A DNA stretch of 64,000 bases, from contig NZ_KK211041.1 in the NCBI RefSeq assembly GCF_000619885.1, positions 205,191-269,190 on the forward strand, given 5' to 3'. Under the pieces are notes generated by a model. The model did no database searches, was not told the DNA's origin, and saw nothing but the letters and a program-made list of their open reading frames with translations. The number at the start of each line of letters is the position of its first letter. Position 1 is the first letter of the stretch. A program made the translations under genes and the position numbers. Source of the DNA: Balneatrix alpica DSM 16621. Its GTDB lineage: Bacteria > Pseudomonadota > Gammaproteobacteria > Pseudomonadales > Balneatricaceae. Shown here one piece after another: positions 28,667 to 41,322 of this stretch.

Positions 28667-29933
28667 TGGCCTGGATTTCTCGTAGCCAGTTCTGCAGCTC
28701 TTCGTCATAGCGACGCTTACGCAGAATATTGCGGGCTTCCGCTTCCAGCAGAGTCTGACTCATATCGGTATCACGGCGCTCCAGCACCTGGATAATATGC
28801 CAGCCAAATTCAGAGCGAACGGGTTGGCTCATGGCGCCGACAGCGAGGTTGTTCATGGTTTGCTCGAAGACTTCGACGGTCTGGCCAGGGTTGACCCAGT
28901 TAAGATCGCCGCCGGCTAGTTTGGAGCCGGTATCATCGGTGTACTCGCGCGCCAGGTTGCCAAAATCTTCGCCTTTTTGAATGCGGCTATGGATTTGCTC
29001 GGCCAATAAGCGGGCTTGCTCGTCAGAACGAATCGCGGTGGGCTTGATCAGAATATGACGAGCATGGGTCTGTTGAATGATGGATTGCTGTGCTCCTTCC
29101 CGCGCGACCAACTTCAGCAGATGAAAACCGCTGGGGGTACGAATGGGCTGGGAAACTTCACCAATGGTCATGTCTGGCACCACATCGGCAAAGATGCTGG
29201 GAATTTCTGCCGGGGCACGCCAGCCCAGATCTCCTCCTTCGAGGGCAGTCTGTCCGCGTGAGTGAGCAACCGCTAACTGGGCAAAGTCCGCCCCCTGTTG
29301 CAGCTGCTGATACAGAGTCTCAGCGGCTTGCTGTACCTGCTGAATCTGCTCAGGGGAGGGGGCATCAGGCAGGGGGAGCAAAATATGGGAGAGACGGTAA
29401 CGCAGCGTGCCCAGAATGGAGTTAGGGCTGCTCAGCAGCTGTTTTACTTCCTGATCGGAGATCCGAATCCGGCTGTTGACTGCCTGGGCTTGCAGCCGTT
29501 GGATCAGCAGGGTATTGCGGATTTCATCGCGGAAATGCTCAAAGGAATTGCCCTCGGCCTGGAGCGCATCTCGGAATTGCGCCAGCGTCATGCCATTGCT
29601 TTCTGCAGTGCGCATTAGGGTTTGGTTGAGCTCGCTATCGCTTACTCGAATTCCCCGCTCTTTAGCGAGGTTAACCTGCAAACGCTCGACGGCCAGTTGC
29701 TCCAGCACCTGGCGTTGTAGCTGCTCCATGGGTGGCAGTGGTTGTCCCCGAAAACGGTCCTGCACAATGCGGACACGCTGTTGCAGATCACTGACCAAGA
29801 CCACATCGTTATCCACGATGGCAGCAATAGCGTCAATGGTTTGTGCAGCTTGCGTTTGAGGGGCAAGCAGGGCGCCCACCAAGAGCAGTGGGCACAGAAG
29901 TCGGTGTTTAACGGCTGTTAAGTTCACGTTCAT
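28641..29933 (-). CDS. surA: Periplasmic peptidyl-prolyl isomerase and outer-membrane protein chaperone
   Basis: SurA carries unfolded outer-membrane proteins across the periplasm to the BAM complex. From ATG 29933 it has 430 residues, close to the E. coli length. A signal peptide ([18 protein letters not shown]) is followed by the N-terminal chaperone domain beginning [18 protein letters not shown], and two parvulin domains beginning around [10 protein letters not shown] and [10 protein letters not shown]. Its main client in other bacteria is LptD, encoded immediately upstream and overlapping by 26 bases, so chaperone and client are made together. Confidence 0.97.
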   Translation of the reverse strand: MNVNLTAVKHRLLCPLLLVGALLAPQTQAAQTIDAIAAIVDNDVVLVSDLQQRVRIVQDRFRGQPLPPMEQLQRQVLEQLAVERLQVNLAKERGIRVSDSELNQTLMRTAESNGMTLAQFRDALQAEGNSFEHFRDEIRNTLLIQRLQAQAVNSRIRISDQEVKQLLSSPNSILGTLRYRLSHILLPLPDAPSPEQIQQVQQAAETLYQQLQQGADFAQLAVAHSRGQTALEGGDLGWRAPAEIPSIFADVVPDMTIGEVSQPIRTPSGFHLLKLVAREGAQQSIIQQTHARHILIKPTAIRSDEQARLLAEQIHSRIQKGEDFGNLAREYTDDTGSKLAGGDLNWVNPGQTVEVFEQTMNNLAVGAMSQPVRSEFGWHIIQVLERRDTDMSQTLLEAEARNILRKRRYDEELQNWLREIQANAYIDYKI

Positions 29934-32760
29934 TGAATCCTGTAATGCCTTCCAGTACGGATTTAGTATTGGCGCCATCTCCCTGCACGGTGTCAAAGCC
30001 GGCCAATCCCTTCAAGATAAATTGTAAAAAGACGCCATTGCGGTTGCGCTCTGCCACCGGGGCGTCGCCGTCGTACCAGTGACGATGCATGCCACGGATG
30101 CGCCAGCAGCAGTTTTCATATTCCAAACCAATCAAGGTCTCAAGTGAGCGCTTTTCTTTCAGGTCGTGATTCCAGCGCGCCAGCAGAGAGTACTGTGCTG
30201 AGAGCGGCCAAATAAACGACAGATCAGTCTGATACTCTTCGTTATTTCTGTCCAGCCCATCGGCTTCAGGGTGGTCTTTGAAGTAGCGCCGTACCCGGAA
30301 ACTGGCGATGTGATCCTGATCGCTTTGATAGCGTAGCGTTAAACTGCGGTCGGTGAGCAGGTCGTATTTGCCGCTGTAGACCAGATCGCCATAGAGGCGG
30401 ACATTTTCATGCAGCCCAACCTCGGCTCGCCCAGCAATAGGTGACACTTGGGTTGTGAGGTCTGGATCGCTGGCGTTGAGGCGGACTTTGCGGTCGCTGA
30501 AATAGTAAGCCTGGCCGGCTCCTAGTAGCAGACGTTGAACCCCTTCATCGTCAAAGAAACGGGTAGTCAGGCCATAGGAAACCTGGTTCATGTCAGCTAA
30601 GCGATCTTCACCGCTGAAGCGTCGATCGCGCCAGAGTTGATCATAGTTAAAGCTGAATTGGTCAGTATCAAACAGCGGCAGTTGATCCTGATCTCGGTAG
30701 GGGGTGTACACATAGAATAAGCGCGGCTCTAAAGTTTGGCGCAGGCGTTGATTGCCTAGTTGGTACTCCCGTTCGGCGGCCAGTCCGGTATCCAAACTGA
30801 AGGTTGGCAGGAAAATACTAGGCGAGGTGTCTTGCCCGGCTTGGGTGTTTTCCAGCTGATAGAAACGTTGGTTTAAGCGAACACGAGGAATGACATGGGC
30901 CCAGGGGCGAATCCACTCATAACGACTGTTCAACTCAGCCAGACTGCGCTGCCCTTCGACTTTAGTGGTGGCAGTCAGATTTTGTGGATGACGGGTAAAG
31001 TAGGTGTATTGGCCACGATAGTTGGCGGCCAGGGCCCGATTATCTTCCGGAATTGTCCCTTGTACATCTAGACGGGGCATTTCCTGGTAGGGGCCTGTGG
31101 TGGTGGCATCCAGCGTTTGATAGCGCTTGAAGCGAATCCCCGCATTCCACAGGGGCTGGTAGTAGCGCAGACTGACTTCTTGGTCGAGGTGGCTATCCGT
31201 ATCCACTTTTAGCTTAGTGGATAGATCACGCAGATAGTCTTTGTCACTGACTTTGGTCGCATTAATAGTGCTATGCCAACCCTGCCAGGGGGTGCCCTGG
31301 TGAGTGATGCCAGCTAGCCATCGAGCATCACCGGTTTTGTCATCGTAAGGCAGTAAGGCGGCGTTAAAGACGTTGTAAGAGTAGTGATTGAGGTAACGGA
31401 ATTCACTCTCCACCAGCAGGCCGCGCTTTTCGATGATGCGAGGGGTCAGGGTGGCGTCATAGTTGGGCGCCAGATTAAGGTAGTAGGGTAATGCGATCTC
31501 CAGACCTGAATTCTTGGTGTGGCGCACGCTGGGGTAAAGGAAGCCTGACTTACGCTCATCGGAAATCGGGAAACTGAACCAGGGCAGGTAGAACACCGGC
31601 ACATTGCCCAGGCGCAGGGTGGCGTTGCGAGCCTCGCCAAAACCTTCGGCATGATAAAGGTTGATCTCAGTGCCGAGAATTGACCAGCTGTTATTACCGG
31701 GTTCGCAGCGGGTAAAAGAGGCCTGGCGTAGCTGGGTGACGGCGCCTGGATATGTCTGGATGGCAACGGCTTCACCACGCAATTGGCGCGCCTGCTGGAC
31801 ATATTCCACATTGTTGAGCTGATTACGGCCATTGGCCATATCCAGTTGACCACTTTGCCCCACTACCAAGAGGCCTGGCTCTCGGTAGCGAATGTTGCCC
31901 TTCAAACTGACTAGCTCTTGCGCTTGGTCATATTCGGCATAGTCGGCGCTGATGCGCTGAGCACCACGTCGCATCTGCACTGGGCCGTACAGCTGAGTGT
32001 TTTCATTCAGTCGGGTTTCTGAGCGTTCTGCCAGCAAGTAGGTCTGTTGCTGGTCGCTGGGCAGCTGCAGATCATCTGCACTGAAAGCAGGCTCAATGTA
32101 TTGGCCACTGCAATGGCTGAGCGGATCGACTCCCTGCGGATTAGCGTACCAGTCCAGATATGAATGCTGACCTGCAATGGCATTGGCCGGGGGGGATTCC
32201 AACGGCCAACCTTGGACGCCGGCATATTGCCGCGGTTGTGCCAAGGTGGGCGAGGCAACGCTGTCGGTGGCGCGGTTAGTGGTGGTGGCAGAGGCTTCCG
32301 CACTGTTTGTTGCTGTTGCAGTATTTGTAGTTGCCGCTGGTTCGGCAACGGCCTCTGGCAAAATACGGCTGCTGGTTTCCGCGGCCAGGGTGCTAGTAGC
32401 AGCTTCTGCTGTGGCATCACTCGCCTGCGCGCTGGGTTGGACTGCAGCAGGGGTAGGCTCAGGTGCGCTTGGCGGTGCTTGGGTGCTAGAAGGTGCAGGA
32501 GGCGCTTGCTCCTGACTAGCAGCGCTCATCTCTGGCGCCACTGCGTCAGTTGTCACTGCTGGTGCTGCGTCAATGGCATAAGACTGAACGGCACTGCCGG
32601 CCTCAGGGTTGGGGCTGCAATTCCATTGGCCATTGGCTAGTTGGCTGCACTGCCAGTCATTGCCTTGGGCAGCAGCGACACTCTGGGACTGCTGCATTAC
32701 AATGAGGGCGGTGCTGATAGCCAACATCAAGGGTGTTTTGACGAAGCGAGGGGCTGCCAT
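29908..32760 (-). CDS. lptD: LPS-assembly outer-membrane protein LptD
   Basis: LptD is the beta-barrel that inserts lipopolysaccharide into the outer leaflet with LptE. The 950-residue protein is longer than E. coli LptD (784). A signal peptide (residues 1-31) is followed by a short segment with two Cys (WQCSQLANGQWNC) and a ~140-residue Ala/Thr/Ser/Pro linker. Then comes the OstA/LptA-like periplasmic domain (AERSETRLNENTQLYGPV, VSLKGNIRYREPGLLV) with a Cys in FTRCEPG, and the barrel. The paired cysteines ENCCWRIRG near the C-terminus are those that form interdomain disulfides in E. coli. It is first in the lptD-surA-pdxA operon and divergent from amgK, with a 67-bp control region. Confidence 0.96.
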   Translation of the reverse strand: MAAPRFVKTPLMLAISTALIVMQQSQSVAAAQGNDWQCSQLANGQWNCSPNPEAGSAVQSYAIDAAPAVTTDAVAPEMSAASQEQAPPAPSSTQAPPSAPEPTPAAVQPSAQASDATAEAATSTLAAETSSRILPEAVAEPAATTNTATATNSAEASATTTNRATDSVASPTLAQPRQYAGVQGWPLESPPANAIAGQHSYLDWYANPQGVDPLSHCSGQYIEPAFSADDLQLPSDQQQTYLLAERSETRLNENTQLYGPVQMRRGAQRISADYAEYDQAQELVSLKGNIRYREPGLLVVGQSGQLDMANGRNQLNNVEYVQQARQLRGEAVAIQTYPGAVTQLRQASFTRCEPGNNSWSILGTEINLYHAEGFGEARNATLRLGNVPVFYLPWFSFPISDERKSGFLYPSVRHTKNSGLEIALPYYLNLAPNYDATLTPRIIEKRGLLVESEFRYLNHYSYNVFNAALLPYDDKTGDARWLAGITHQGTPWQGWHSTINATKVSDKDYLRDLSTKLKVDTDSHLDQEVSLRYYQPLWNAGIRFKRYQTLDATTTGPYQEMPRLDVQGTIPEDNRALAANYRGQYTYFTRHPQNLTATTKVEGQRSLAELNSRYEWIRPWAHVIPRVRLNQRFYQLENTQAGQDTSPSIFLPTFSLDTGLAAEREYQLGNQRLRQTLEPRLFYVYTPYRDQDQLPLFDTDQFSFNYDQLWRDRRFSGEDRLADMNQVSYGLTTRFFDDEGVQRLLLGAGQAYYFSDRKVRLNASDPDLTTQVSPIAGRAEVGLHENVRLYGDLVYSGKYDLLTDRSLTLRYQSDQDHIASFRVRRYFKDHPEADGLDRNNEEYQTDLSFIWPLSAQYSLLARWNHDLKEKRSLETLIGLEYENCCWRIRGMHRHWYDGDAPVAERNRNGVFLQFILKGLAGFDTVQGDGANTKSVLEGITGFNERELNSR

Positions 32761-32827
32761 GCCGGTTCCATTTGTTGATGCGCTCGGGACAAGGTGGGCA
32801 TGATAAACCAGATCGTAGATCAGAGGA

Positions 32828-35417
<2,590 letters not shown>

Positions 35418-35465
35418 CTCGTGGAGCCCTTCTGTTTGCCTTTACGCTCTGCTCTCTGTCGTGTG

Positions 35466-35493
35466 ACGCCGCTTGGCGGTAAATAAGCGGCGT
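35466..35493. terminator. Hairpin between convergent djlA and DUF3530 genes
   Basis: A 9-bp inverted repeat, ACGCCGCTT with AAGCGGCGT, closes a 10-base loop 48 bases after the djlA stop. Only a short T stretch follows, so it is a weak intrinsic terminator at best. Confidence 0.4.
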
Positions 35494-35546
35494 TTACCTA
35501 TACTGTCAGCACTTTTCAATTAGCACTCTCAGTTAGTAATGCGTGG

Positions 35547-36632
35547 CTAGGTTGCAGCGGCGTTTGCACTGAGATCAACAGGGCGTTCTTGCTGACGTGT
35601 CTTTAGCCAGCCACGAATACGCTGGACCAAGACTTTGCCTTCTGCAGCTGGATGGTGAGGGCGAGGGCTAAGGCGCAGTTGTTCATAGCTTAAGCGGTTA
35701 TAGCGGCGGGCATTGTCACGGCGTAACTTGGCGGCCCCCTGGATTTGATTAGCCAGGTAAAGGTCTAGCACTGGATTATCCAAGCCCGCCAGGGTACTGA
35801 GCAGATCAATGGGCTCTGGATCTCCCGCCTCTTTGGCATTCACCATCACTAGCGTCAGTTCTGCATCGGCGCGTGCAGCCAGGTAACGTGCGGCCAGGCT
35901 TGCCCCTGTGCCAACACCAATAAAGACCACCTTTTCCAGACCTCGGGCTTTGAGGTAATCCTCCGCTAATTGCAAACGTTGATTAATCAGCTCGGCATAG
36001 ACGACTTCTTCGCCTAGCGGTTCGCTGGGGGAAGGGGGGGCAGCCTCCGCTGTAGCTGGTTTTCCCTCGGGTAGCGCAGGGTTTGCTACAGGGGGAGCGG
36101 CGCTATCCTGGGCTGCGCTGTTTTCCTCATTGGCAGCAGGTGTGACCTCGTCTGGATTGATTAAGACGGGCAAGTCCCGTTTGGGGTGGGGGTGAACGGG
36201 TAAAGGTGGGATGGCAATGCTCAGGGTCTGCCAGCCGTAGTCGGCTAAGCCTGTACGCAATGCCTGTACTGGTCCCGGCCAGTCGGGGTGGGTGCCATCC
36301 TCCGCCACCAAAACGATACCCCCCATGGCCTGGGGAGTGTTATGCAGTACATAGAGGCCGAGGAACGCATCCTCGGCTTCACCTAAACTCAGTACCTGAG
36401 TGGGGGGATGCTGCTGTTGCGCCAGCACAGCAAGCTGCAAGGCTTGAGGGTCAAGGTGGATATGCTCAGTAGGTGCGTTTGGGGCACTCTCATCACTGCC
36501 GGAGGGAGACTCGTTGGCAGCAGCGGCTTCGCTAGCGGGTTGTTCTTCGGCATGCGCTGGGCTCAACGCCAGGATAAGAGCAAGGCCCAGGCCAGCGATC
36601 CAGTCGCGTCCTGCAATTCGGCGGCTTTTCAC
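35547..36632 (-). CDS. DUF3530 family exported protein (alpha/beta-hydrolase-like)
   Basis: A secreted protein of the DUF3530 family, of unknown function. A signal peptide ([18 protein letters not shown]) is followed by an acidic low-complexity stretch, then [46 protein letters not shown] and [14 protein letters not shown]. An Ala/Pro/Glu-rich insert and the hydrolase-like [18 protein letters not shown] follow; GVGTGAS occupies the nucleophile-elbow position without an obvious catalytic Ser in GxSxG spacing. The open frame extends to an ATG at 36680, but that codon overlaps the rpe start on the other strand. I chose GTG 36632, which gives a normal-length signal peptide. The same gene lies beside rpe in Pseudomonas. 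Confidence 0.8.
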   Translation of the reverse strand: MKSRRIAGRDWIAGLGLALILALSPAHAEEQPASEAAAANESPSGSDESAPNAPTEHIHLDPQALQLAVLAQQQHPPTQVLSLGEAEDAFLGLYVLHNTPQAMGGIVLVAEDGTHPDWPGPVQALRTGLADYGWQTLSIAIPPLPVHPHPKRDLPVLINPDEVTPAANEENSAAQDSAAPPVANPALPEGKPATAEAAPPSPSEPLGEEVVYAELINQRLQLAEDYLKARGLEKVVFIGVGTGASLAARYLAARADAELTLVMVNAKEAGDPEPIDLLSTLAGLDNPVLDLYLANQIQGAAKLRRDNARRYNRLSYEQLRLSPRPHHPAAEGKVLVQRIRGWLKTRQQERPVDLSANAAAT

Positions 36633-36678
36633 GTACAATGGCGCCCCTGTTGCTGGTTTGCGAAAGCGGGAAATTCTC

Positions 36679-37359
36679 ATGGCTGATTACCTGATTGCAC
36701 CTTCCATCCTTTCTGCCGATTTTGCCCGTTTGGGCGCAGAAGTCGAGGCCGTCCTGGCGGCTGGAGCGGATATTGTTCATTTCGATGTGATGGATAACCA
36801 CTATGTGCCGAACTTGACCATCGGTCCGATGGTCTGCCAAGCCCTGCGTAAGTACGGCATTCAGGCTCCTATCGATGTGCATCTGATGGTGAAACCGGTT
36901 GACCGCATGATCGGTGACTTTATCGAAGCAGGGGCCAGTTACATCACCTTCCATCCCGAAGCATCCGAACATATTGACCGCTCGCTGCAGTTAATTCGCG
37001 CAGGTGGGTGCAAGAGCGGTCTGGTATTTAACCCAGCGACGCCGTTGCATTGCTTGGAGTATGTGCTGGACAAGGTCGACATGATTCTATTGATGTCGGT
37101 TAACCCGGGATTTGGTGGGCAGAAATTTATTCCAGGGACGCTGGATAAGCTGCGCCAGGCGCGCGAGCTGATCGACAAGAGTGGGCTGGATATTCGTCTG
37201 GAAATTGATGGCGGAGTCGGGGTGGCCAATATTGCCGAAATCGCGGCCGCCGGAGCAGATACCTTTGTGGCGGGTTCCGCTATTTTTAACAGCCCTGATT
37301 ATGCTGCCACTTTGGCAGCGATGCGGGCAGAGCTGGCCAAGGTGTCGTCTAACGGATGA
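36679..37359 (+). CDS. rpe: Ribulose-phosphate 3-epimerase
   Basis: Rpe interconverts ribulose-5-phosphate and xylulose-5-phosphate in the pentose phosphate pathway. The 226-residue TIM barrel shows [30 protein letters not shown] (metal His and Asp), [25 protein letters not shown] and [12 protein letters not shown]. The start MADYLIAPS is the family start; the open frame further upstream runs antisense through the DUF3530 gene. A TACAAT -10-like element lies at 36634-36639. The stop overlaps gph in ATGA. Confidence 0.98.
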   Translation: MADYLIAPSILSADFARLGAEVEAVLAAGADIVHFDVMDNHYVPNLTIGPMVCQALRKYGIQAPIDVHLMVKPVDRMIGDFIEAGASYITFHPEASEHIDRSLQLIRAGGCKSGLVFNPATPLHCLEYVLDKVDMILLMSVNPGFGGQKFIPGTLDKLRQARELIDKSGLDIRLEIDGGVGVANIAEIAAAGADTFVAGSAIFNSPDYAATLAAMRAELAKVSSNG

Positions 37360-38048
37360 GCCAGTTGCTGCGAACACTTTTTGCTGGTGATTTACCCCGG
37401 GCTATTCTGTTTGACCTGGACGGCACCCTGATCGACTCGGTGCCGGATTTGGCCTGGGCGGTACAACAAATGCAGGCAGGGCTGGGGATGCCCCCAGCCA
37501 GTGAAGAGCAGGTGCGTGCCTGGGTGGGCAATGGCGCGGCGGTATTGGTAGCACGCGCCCTCACGGGGCAGCAAGCGATAACAGCAGAGGCTGTTGATGC
37601 TGCGTTGTTCAGCCGTGCGATGGCGGCCTTTCGCCAGGCCTACGCAGCGACTGGTGCCAGCCGCAGCCGGTTATATCCAGGGGTGATGGCAGCGCTGCAA
37701 CGCGCCCGTCAACAAGGCGTGGCGCTGGGCCTGGTGACTAATAAACCCTTGGAGTTTACCTTGCCGATCTTGGCGCACTTTGCCCTCAGTGACACCTTTG
37801 CGGTGGTATTGGGGGGGGAGTGCCTGCCAGAACGGAAGCCCCATCCTCTGCCACTGCTGGTGGCCTGTCAGCGCTTAGAGGTAGAGCCGCAGCAGGCGTT
37901 GATGGTAGGGGACTCGCGTCACGATGTGGCGGCGGCCAAAGCCGCTGGGATCAAAGTGGTGGCGCTGCCTTATGGTTATAACCACGGTGAACCTATCGAA
38001 CTGAGTCAGCCTGATAAGGTAGTTGCGCGCCTGGATGCGCTGTTATAG
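37356..38048 (+). CDS. gph: Phosphoglycolate phosphatase
   Basis: A 230-residue HAD-family hydrolase with motif [15 protein letters not shown], motif [12 protein letters not shown], Lys in [11 protein letters not shown] and motif [18 protein letters not shown]. It removes phosphate from 2-phosphoglycolate, which comes from DNA repair at 3'-phosphoglycolate ends. The rpe-gph-trpE order is typical of the group. Its last codons carry the likely trp promoter. Confidence 0.95.
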   Translation: MSQLLRTLFAGDLPRAILFDLDGTLIDSVPDLAWAVQQMQAGLGMPPASEEQVRAWVGNGAAVLVARALTGQQAITAEAVDAALFSRAMAAFRQAYAATGASRSRLYPGVMAALQRARQQGVALGLVTNKPLEFTLPILAHFALSDTFAVVLGGECLPERKPHPLPLLVACQRLEVEPQQALMVGDSRHDVAAAKAAGIKVVALPYGYNHGEPIELSQPDKVVARLDALL

Positions 38049-38049
38049 T
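38041..38049 (+). promoter_or_regulatory. Probable promoter of the trp leader and trpE
   Basis: An extended -10 element, TG-T-TATAGT, overlaps the gph stop codon. A TTGCGC -35 candidate sits 15 bases upstream of the hexamer (38023-38028), shorter than ideal, but an extended -10 tolerates this. Transcription would begin about 30 bases before the leader peptide. Confidence 0.5.
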
Positions 38050-38086
38050 GTAGGGCCCGGTCAATCTTAGAGTTTTATTCTTCACC

Positions 38087-38158
38087 ATGATGAGTCTGCA
38101 CCACTGCTGCGCCCTGCAGGCGCGGTTAGGCAATGAACGTTGGCGATGGCGGGCCTGA
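38087..38158 (+). CDS. trpL: trp operon leader peptide
   Basis: A 23-codon open frame between gph and trpE, too short for automatic calling. It reads MMSLHHCCALQARLGNERWRWRA and stops. Two Trp codons, separated by a single Arg codon, sit four codons from the stop, and trpE begins 50 bases later. Trp is rare, so two of them here in front of trpE is the classic design of a ribosome-mediated attenuator. Attenuation of trpE has been described in Pseudomonas putida. The ribosome-binding site is weak, with either of two adjacent ATG codons usable. Confidence 0.8.
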   Translation: MMSLHHCCALQARLGNERWRWRA

Positions 38159-38192
38159 GCTGAAGCTCCGCAGTACCTTCGTTTTCCTTTTG
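38117..38192 (+). promoter_or_regulatory. trpE attenuator region
   Basis: CAGGC at 38117-38121 can pair with GCCTG at 38153-38157, enclosing the two Trp codons. The GCCTG copy also falls inside a competing hairpin built on GAGC-TGAA-GCTC with outer GCG/CGC pairs, followed by a pyrimidine-rich tract ending CTTCGTTTTCCTTTT. This gives the mutually exclusive structures expected of an attenuator, though the terminator stem is not strong by eye and its folding was not computed. Confidence 0.55.
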
Positions 38193-38208
38193 CTAGTGAG
38201 TGGACATC

Positions 38209-39690
38209 ATGACCCGCGATGAATTTGCGGCCCTGGCTGACCAGGGTTTTAACCGTATTCCTGTAGCCAAAGAAGTCTTGGCTGATCTCGATACCCCTCT
38301 TTCCTGTTATTTGAAACTGGCCGATGGCCCTTATTCTTATTTGCTCGAATCGGTACAGGGTGGCGAGCAATGGGGGCGCTATTCCATTATCGGTTTGCCC
38401 TGCCGTACCCGCTTGCGCATCAATGGCAGCCAGATTCAGGTAGAGCAGGATGATCAGGTGCTGGAACAGACCGAAATGGCTGATCCCCTGGTGTTTGTTG
38501 AGCAGTTCCAACAACGCTACCTTGTTCCCCAGCGCCCTGAGTTGCCGCGTTTTACCGGTGGTTTAGTGGGCTACTTTGGCTATGACAGCGTGCGCTATAT
38601 TGAGCCACGACTGCTGGCGGGCCAGCCTCAAGATGAGCTGCATACTCCAGATGTGCTGTTACTGGTGTCCGATGAGGTGGTGGTATTTGATAACCTCAGC
38701 GGCAAGTTGATGGTAATCGTCCATGCGGATCCGAGTGAGGCAGATGCCCTGGCCAAGGCGCATCAGCGTCTGGATGAACTGATTGCCCGTTTGCGGCAAC
38801 CGTTGACGGCACGTCCGCTGTTGGCCCATCAACGTCAGGTTGAAGAGCAGGACTTCCGCTCCGGCTTTACCGAGCAGGGGTTCAAAACGGCGGTGGATAA
38901 AATCAAGGATTACATCCTCGCCGGTGACTGCATGCAGGTCGTGCTCTCCCAGCGTATGAGTGTGCCATTCAAGGCCAAACCGCTGGAACTCTATCGCGCC
39001 CTGCGTAGCCTTAATCCCTCTCCTTATATGTATCTGTTTAATCTGGATGCCTTCCATATTGTCGGCTCGTCACCGGAAATCCTGGCCCGTCTGGAAGATG
39101 GCATGGTTACCGTGCGTCCCATTGCCGGAACCCGTAAGCGTGGCGCCACCACGGAGCAGGATAAGGCACTGGAGCAGGATCTGCTGCAGGATCCAAAAGA
39201 ACTGGCGGAGCACCTGATGCTGATTGACCTGGGCCGGAATGATGTGGGTCGGGTGGCGGAGATCGGCACGGTGCAATTGACCGACAAAATGGTGGTCGAG
39301 CGTTATTCCCACGTGATGCATATCGTCTCCAATGTACAGGGCCGTCTGCGCGAAGGCTTAGGGGCAATGGATGTACTGCGGGCTGCACATCCGGCGGGCA
39401 CCCTGAGCGGGGCGCCGAAAATCCGGGCAATGGAAATTATCGATGAACTGGAGCCGGTTAAACGGGGCGTCTATGGCGGTGCGGTCGGCTACCTGTCCTG
39501 GAGCGGTAATATGGATACGGCGATTGCCATTCGCACCGCTGTGATTAAAGACGACACCCTCTATCTGCAAGCGGGTGCAGGGGTGGTCGCGGATTCGGTC
39601 CCTGAGCTGGAATGGCAGGAGACCCTTAATAAGGGCCGCGCACTTTTTCGTGCGGTAGCAATGGCTGAACAGGGTCTGGATGGGATTTGA
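38209..39690 (+). CDS. trpE: Anthranilate synthase component I
   Basis: TrpE makes anthranilate from chorismate using ammonia from TrpG. The 493-residue protein shows the Trp feedback motif in [18 protein letters not shown], then [44 protein letters not shown] and [18 protein letters not shown] in the chorismate-binding half. I chose ATG 38209 over an in-frame GTG at 38200. It is preceded by the leader peptide and attenuator and followed after 8 bases by trpG. Confidence 0.98.
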   Translation: MTRDEFAALADQGFNRIPVAKEVLADLDTPLSCYLKLADGPYSYLLESVQGGEQWGRYSIIGLPCRTRLRINGSQIQVEQDDQVLEQTEMADPLVFVEQFQQRYLVPQRPELPRFTGGLVGYFGYDSVRYIEPRLLAGQPQDELHTPDVLLLVSDEVVVFDNLSGKLMVIVHADPSEADALAKAHQRLDELIARLRQPLTARPLLAHQRQVEEQDFRSGFTEQGFKTAVDKIKDYILAGDCMQVVLSQRMSVPFKAKPLELYRALRSLNPSPYMYLFNLDAFHIVGSSPEILARLEDGMVTVRPIAGTRKRGATTEQDKALEQDLLQDPKELAEHLMLIDLGRNDVGRVAEIGTVQLTDKMVVERYSHVMHIVSNVQGRLREGLGAMDVLRAAHPAGTLSGAPKIRAMEIIDELEPVKRGVYGGAVGYLSWSGNMDTAIAIRTAVIKDDTLYLQAGAGVVADSVPELEWQETLNKGRALFRAVAMAEQGLDGI

Positions 39691-39698
39691 GGTGCTTT

Positions 39699-40277
39699 AT
39701 GCTGTTAATGATCGATAACTACGACTCCTTCACCTATAACGTGGTGCAGTACTTTGGCGAGTTGGGGGCCAAGGTCAAGGTGATGCGTAATGATGAAATT
39801 ACCCTGGCGGATATTGAGGCGATGCAGCCGCGTCATCTGGTGATTTCTCCTGGCCCCTGTACACCGAATGAAGCGGGCATCTCAATGGCTGCCATTCGTC
39901 ACTTTGCCGGTCAGCTGCCGATCCTGGGTATTTGCCTGGGACATCAGAGTATTGGTCAGGTGTTTGGTGGCAATATTGTCCGTGCTGGCCAGGTGATGCA
40001 TGGCAAGACCTCCCTGGTACATCATAAGAATCTGGGGGTATTTGCTGGCTTGAATAACCCTCTGACCGCGACCCGTTACCATTCTTTGGTGATCGACAAA
40101 GCATCCTTACCAGAATGTTTAGAGATTACCGCTTGGACTGAGCGGGAGGACGGCCATATAGAAGAGATAATGGGCGTTCGTCATACTACCCTTGATGTGG
40201 AAGGGGTACAGTTTCACCCAGAATCCATTCTGACCGAGCAGGGACATGCACTGCTGGCCAACTTTCTGAAACGCTAG
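39699..40277 (+). CDS. trpG: Anthranilate synthase component II (glutamine amidotransferase)
   Basis: The 192-residue class I glutamine amidotransferase starts [19 protein letters not shown], with a GAGG ribosome site before the ATG. Catalytic Cys is in [12 protein letters not shown], and the His-Glu pair is in [13 protein letters not shown]. It feeds ammonia to TrpE. It lies 8 bases after trpE; in P. aeruginosa these two genes are split by the R/F-pyocin cluster. Confidence 0.97.
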   Translation: MLLMIDNYDSFTYNVVQYFGELGAKVKVMRNDEITLADIEAMQPRHLVISPGPCTPNEAGISMAAIRHFAGQLPILGICLGHQSIGQVFGGNIVRAGQVMHGKTSLVHHKNLGVFAGLNNPLTATRYHSLVIDKASLPECLEITAWTEREDGHIEEIMGVRHTTLDVEGVQFHPESILTEQGHALLANFLKR

Positions 40278-40287
40278 GGGGCAGCTA

Positions 40288-41322
40288 ATGAATATGCAAC
40301 AGGCCATCCGCCATGTGATGCAACGCCATGACTTCAGCACTGAACAAATGCAGGAAGTGGTGGAATTAATCATGACCGGCGAGGCGACCCCCGCCCAAAT
40401 AGGCGGCTTTCTGATTGGCTTGGCCATGAAAGGCGAGACGGTGGCGGAAATCACCGGTGCCGCCAGGGCCATGCGCGGGTTGGCCACCAAAGTGAATCTG
40501 GCAGGACAACATCTGGTGGATACCTGTGGTACCGGTGGTGATGGTGCCCATGTGTTTAACATCTCTACGGCTAGTGCCTTTGTGGTTGCGGCGGCAGGTG
40601 GCCAGGTGGCCAAGCATGGTAACCGCTCGGTGTCTTCGTCCAGCGGCTCTGCCGATGTGTTGGAGGCGGCAGGAGTGGCGTTGAGCTTATCACCTGAGCA
40701 GGTGGCTGCTTGCGTTGAGCAAGTGGGTGTCGGCTTTATGTTTGCCCCCGCCCATCACAGTGCAATGAAGCATGCGATTGGCCCCCGGCGGGAAATGGGA
40801 GTGCGCACGATTTTCAATCTGCTGGGTCCCTTGACTAATCCTGCCCAGGCGCCGAATCAGGTGCTGGGCGTGTTCAGCCATCGTTGGATCCGGCCAATCG
40901 CCGAAGTGTTGCAGTCTCTGGGGGCAGAGCACGTATTGGTAGTTCACGCCTCCGATGGCTTGGATGAAATCAGCGTCGCTTCGGAAACCTTCGTTGCCGA
41001 ACTCAAAGACGGTCGTATTCGTGAGTATCAGATTAACCCTGAGCAGTTTGGCATTGCCCGTAGCCCCTTGAATGAACTCTGTGTGGAAACCCCTGAAGCG
41101 AGTTTAGCGATGATTAAGCTGGCGCTATCCGGTGAGGGTGGCTCCGCCACGGATATTGTTCGCTTGAATGCCGGCGCAGCTATTTATGCCTGCGGTTTAG
41201 CGGACTCACTACAGCAGGGAATTGACCAGGCCACTGATGTGATTGTCAGTGGCGCCGCCCTGGCCAAGCTCAAGCAGCTGGCCGACTTTACCCAACAACT
41301 GACGGAGAATCAGGCCGGATGA
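40288..41322 (+). CDS. trpD: Anthranilate phosphoribosyltransferase
   Basis: TrpD joins anthranilate to PRPP. The 344-residue protein has the PRPP loop [50 protein letters not shown] and [14 protein letters not shown]. It starts 10 bases after trpG with GGGGGCAGCTA ahead of the ATG, and overlaps trpC in ATGA. Confidence 0.98.
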   Translation: MNMQQAIRHVMQRHDFSTEQMQEVVELIMTGEATPAQIGGFLIGLAMKGETVAEITGAARAMRGLATKVNLAGQHLVDTCGTGGDGAHVFNISTASAFVVAAAGGQVAKHGNRSVSSSSGSADVLEAAGVALSLSPEQVAACVEQVGVGFMFAPAHHSAMKHAIGPRREMGVRTIFNLLGPLTNPAQAPNQVLGVFSHRWIRPIAEVLQSLGAEHVLVVHASDGLDEISVASETFVAELKDGRIREYQINPEQFGIARSPLNELCVETPEASLAMIKLALSGEGGSATDIVRLNAGAAIYACGLADSLQQGIDQATDVIVSGAALAKLKQLADFTQQLTENQAG

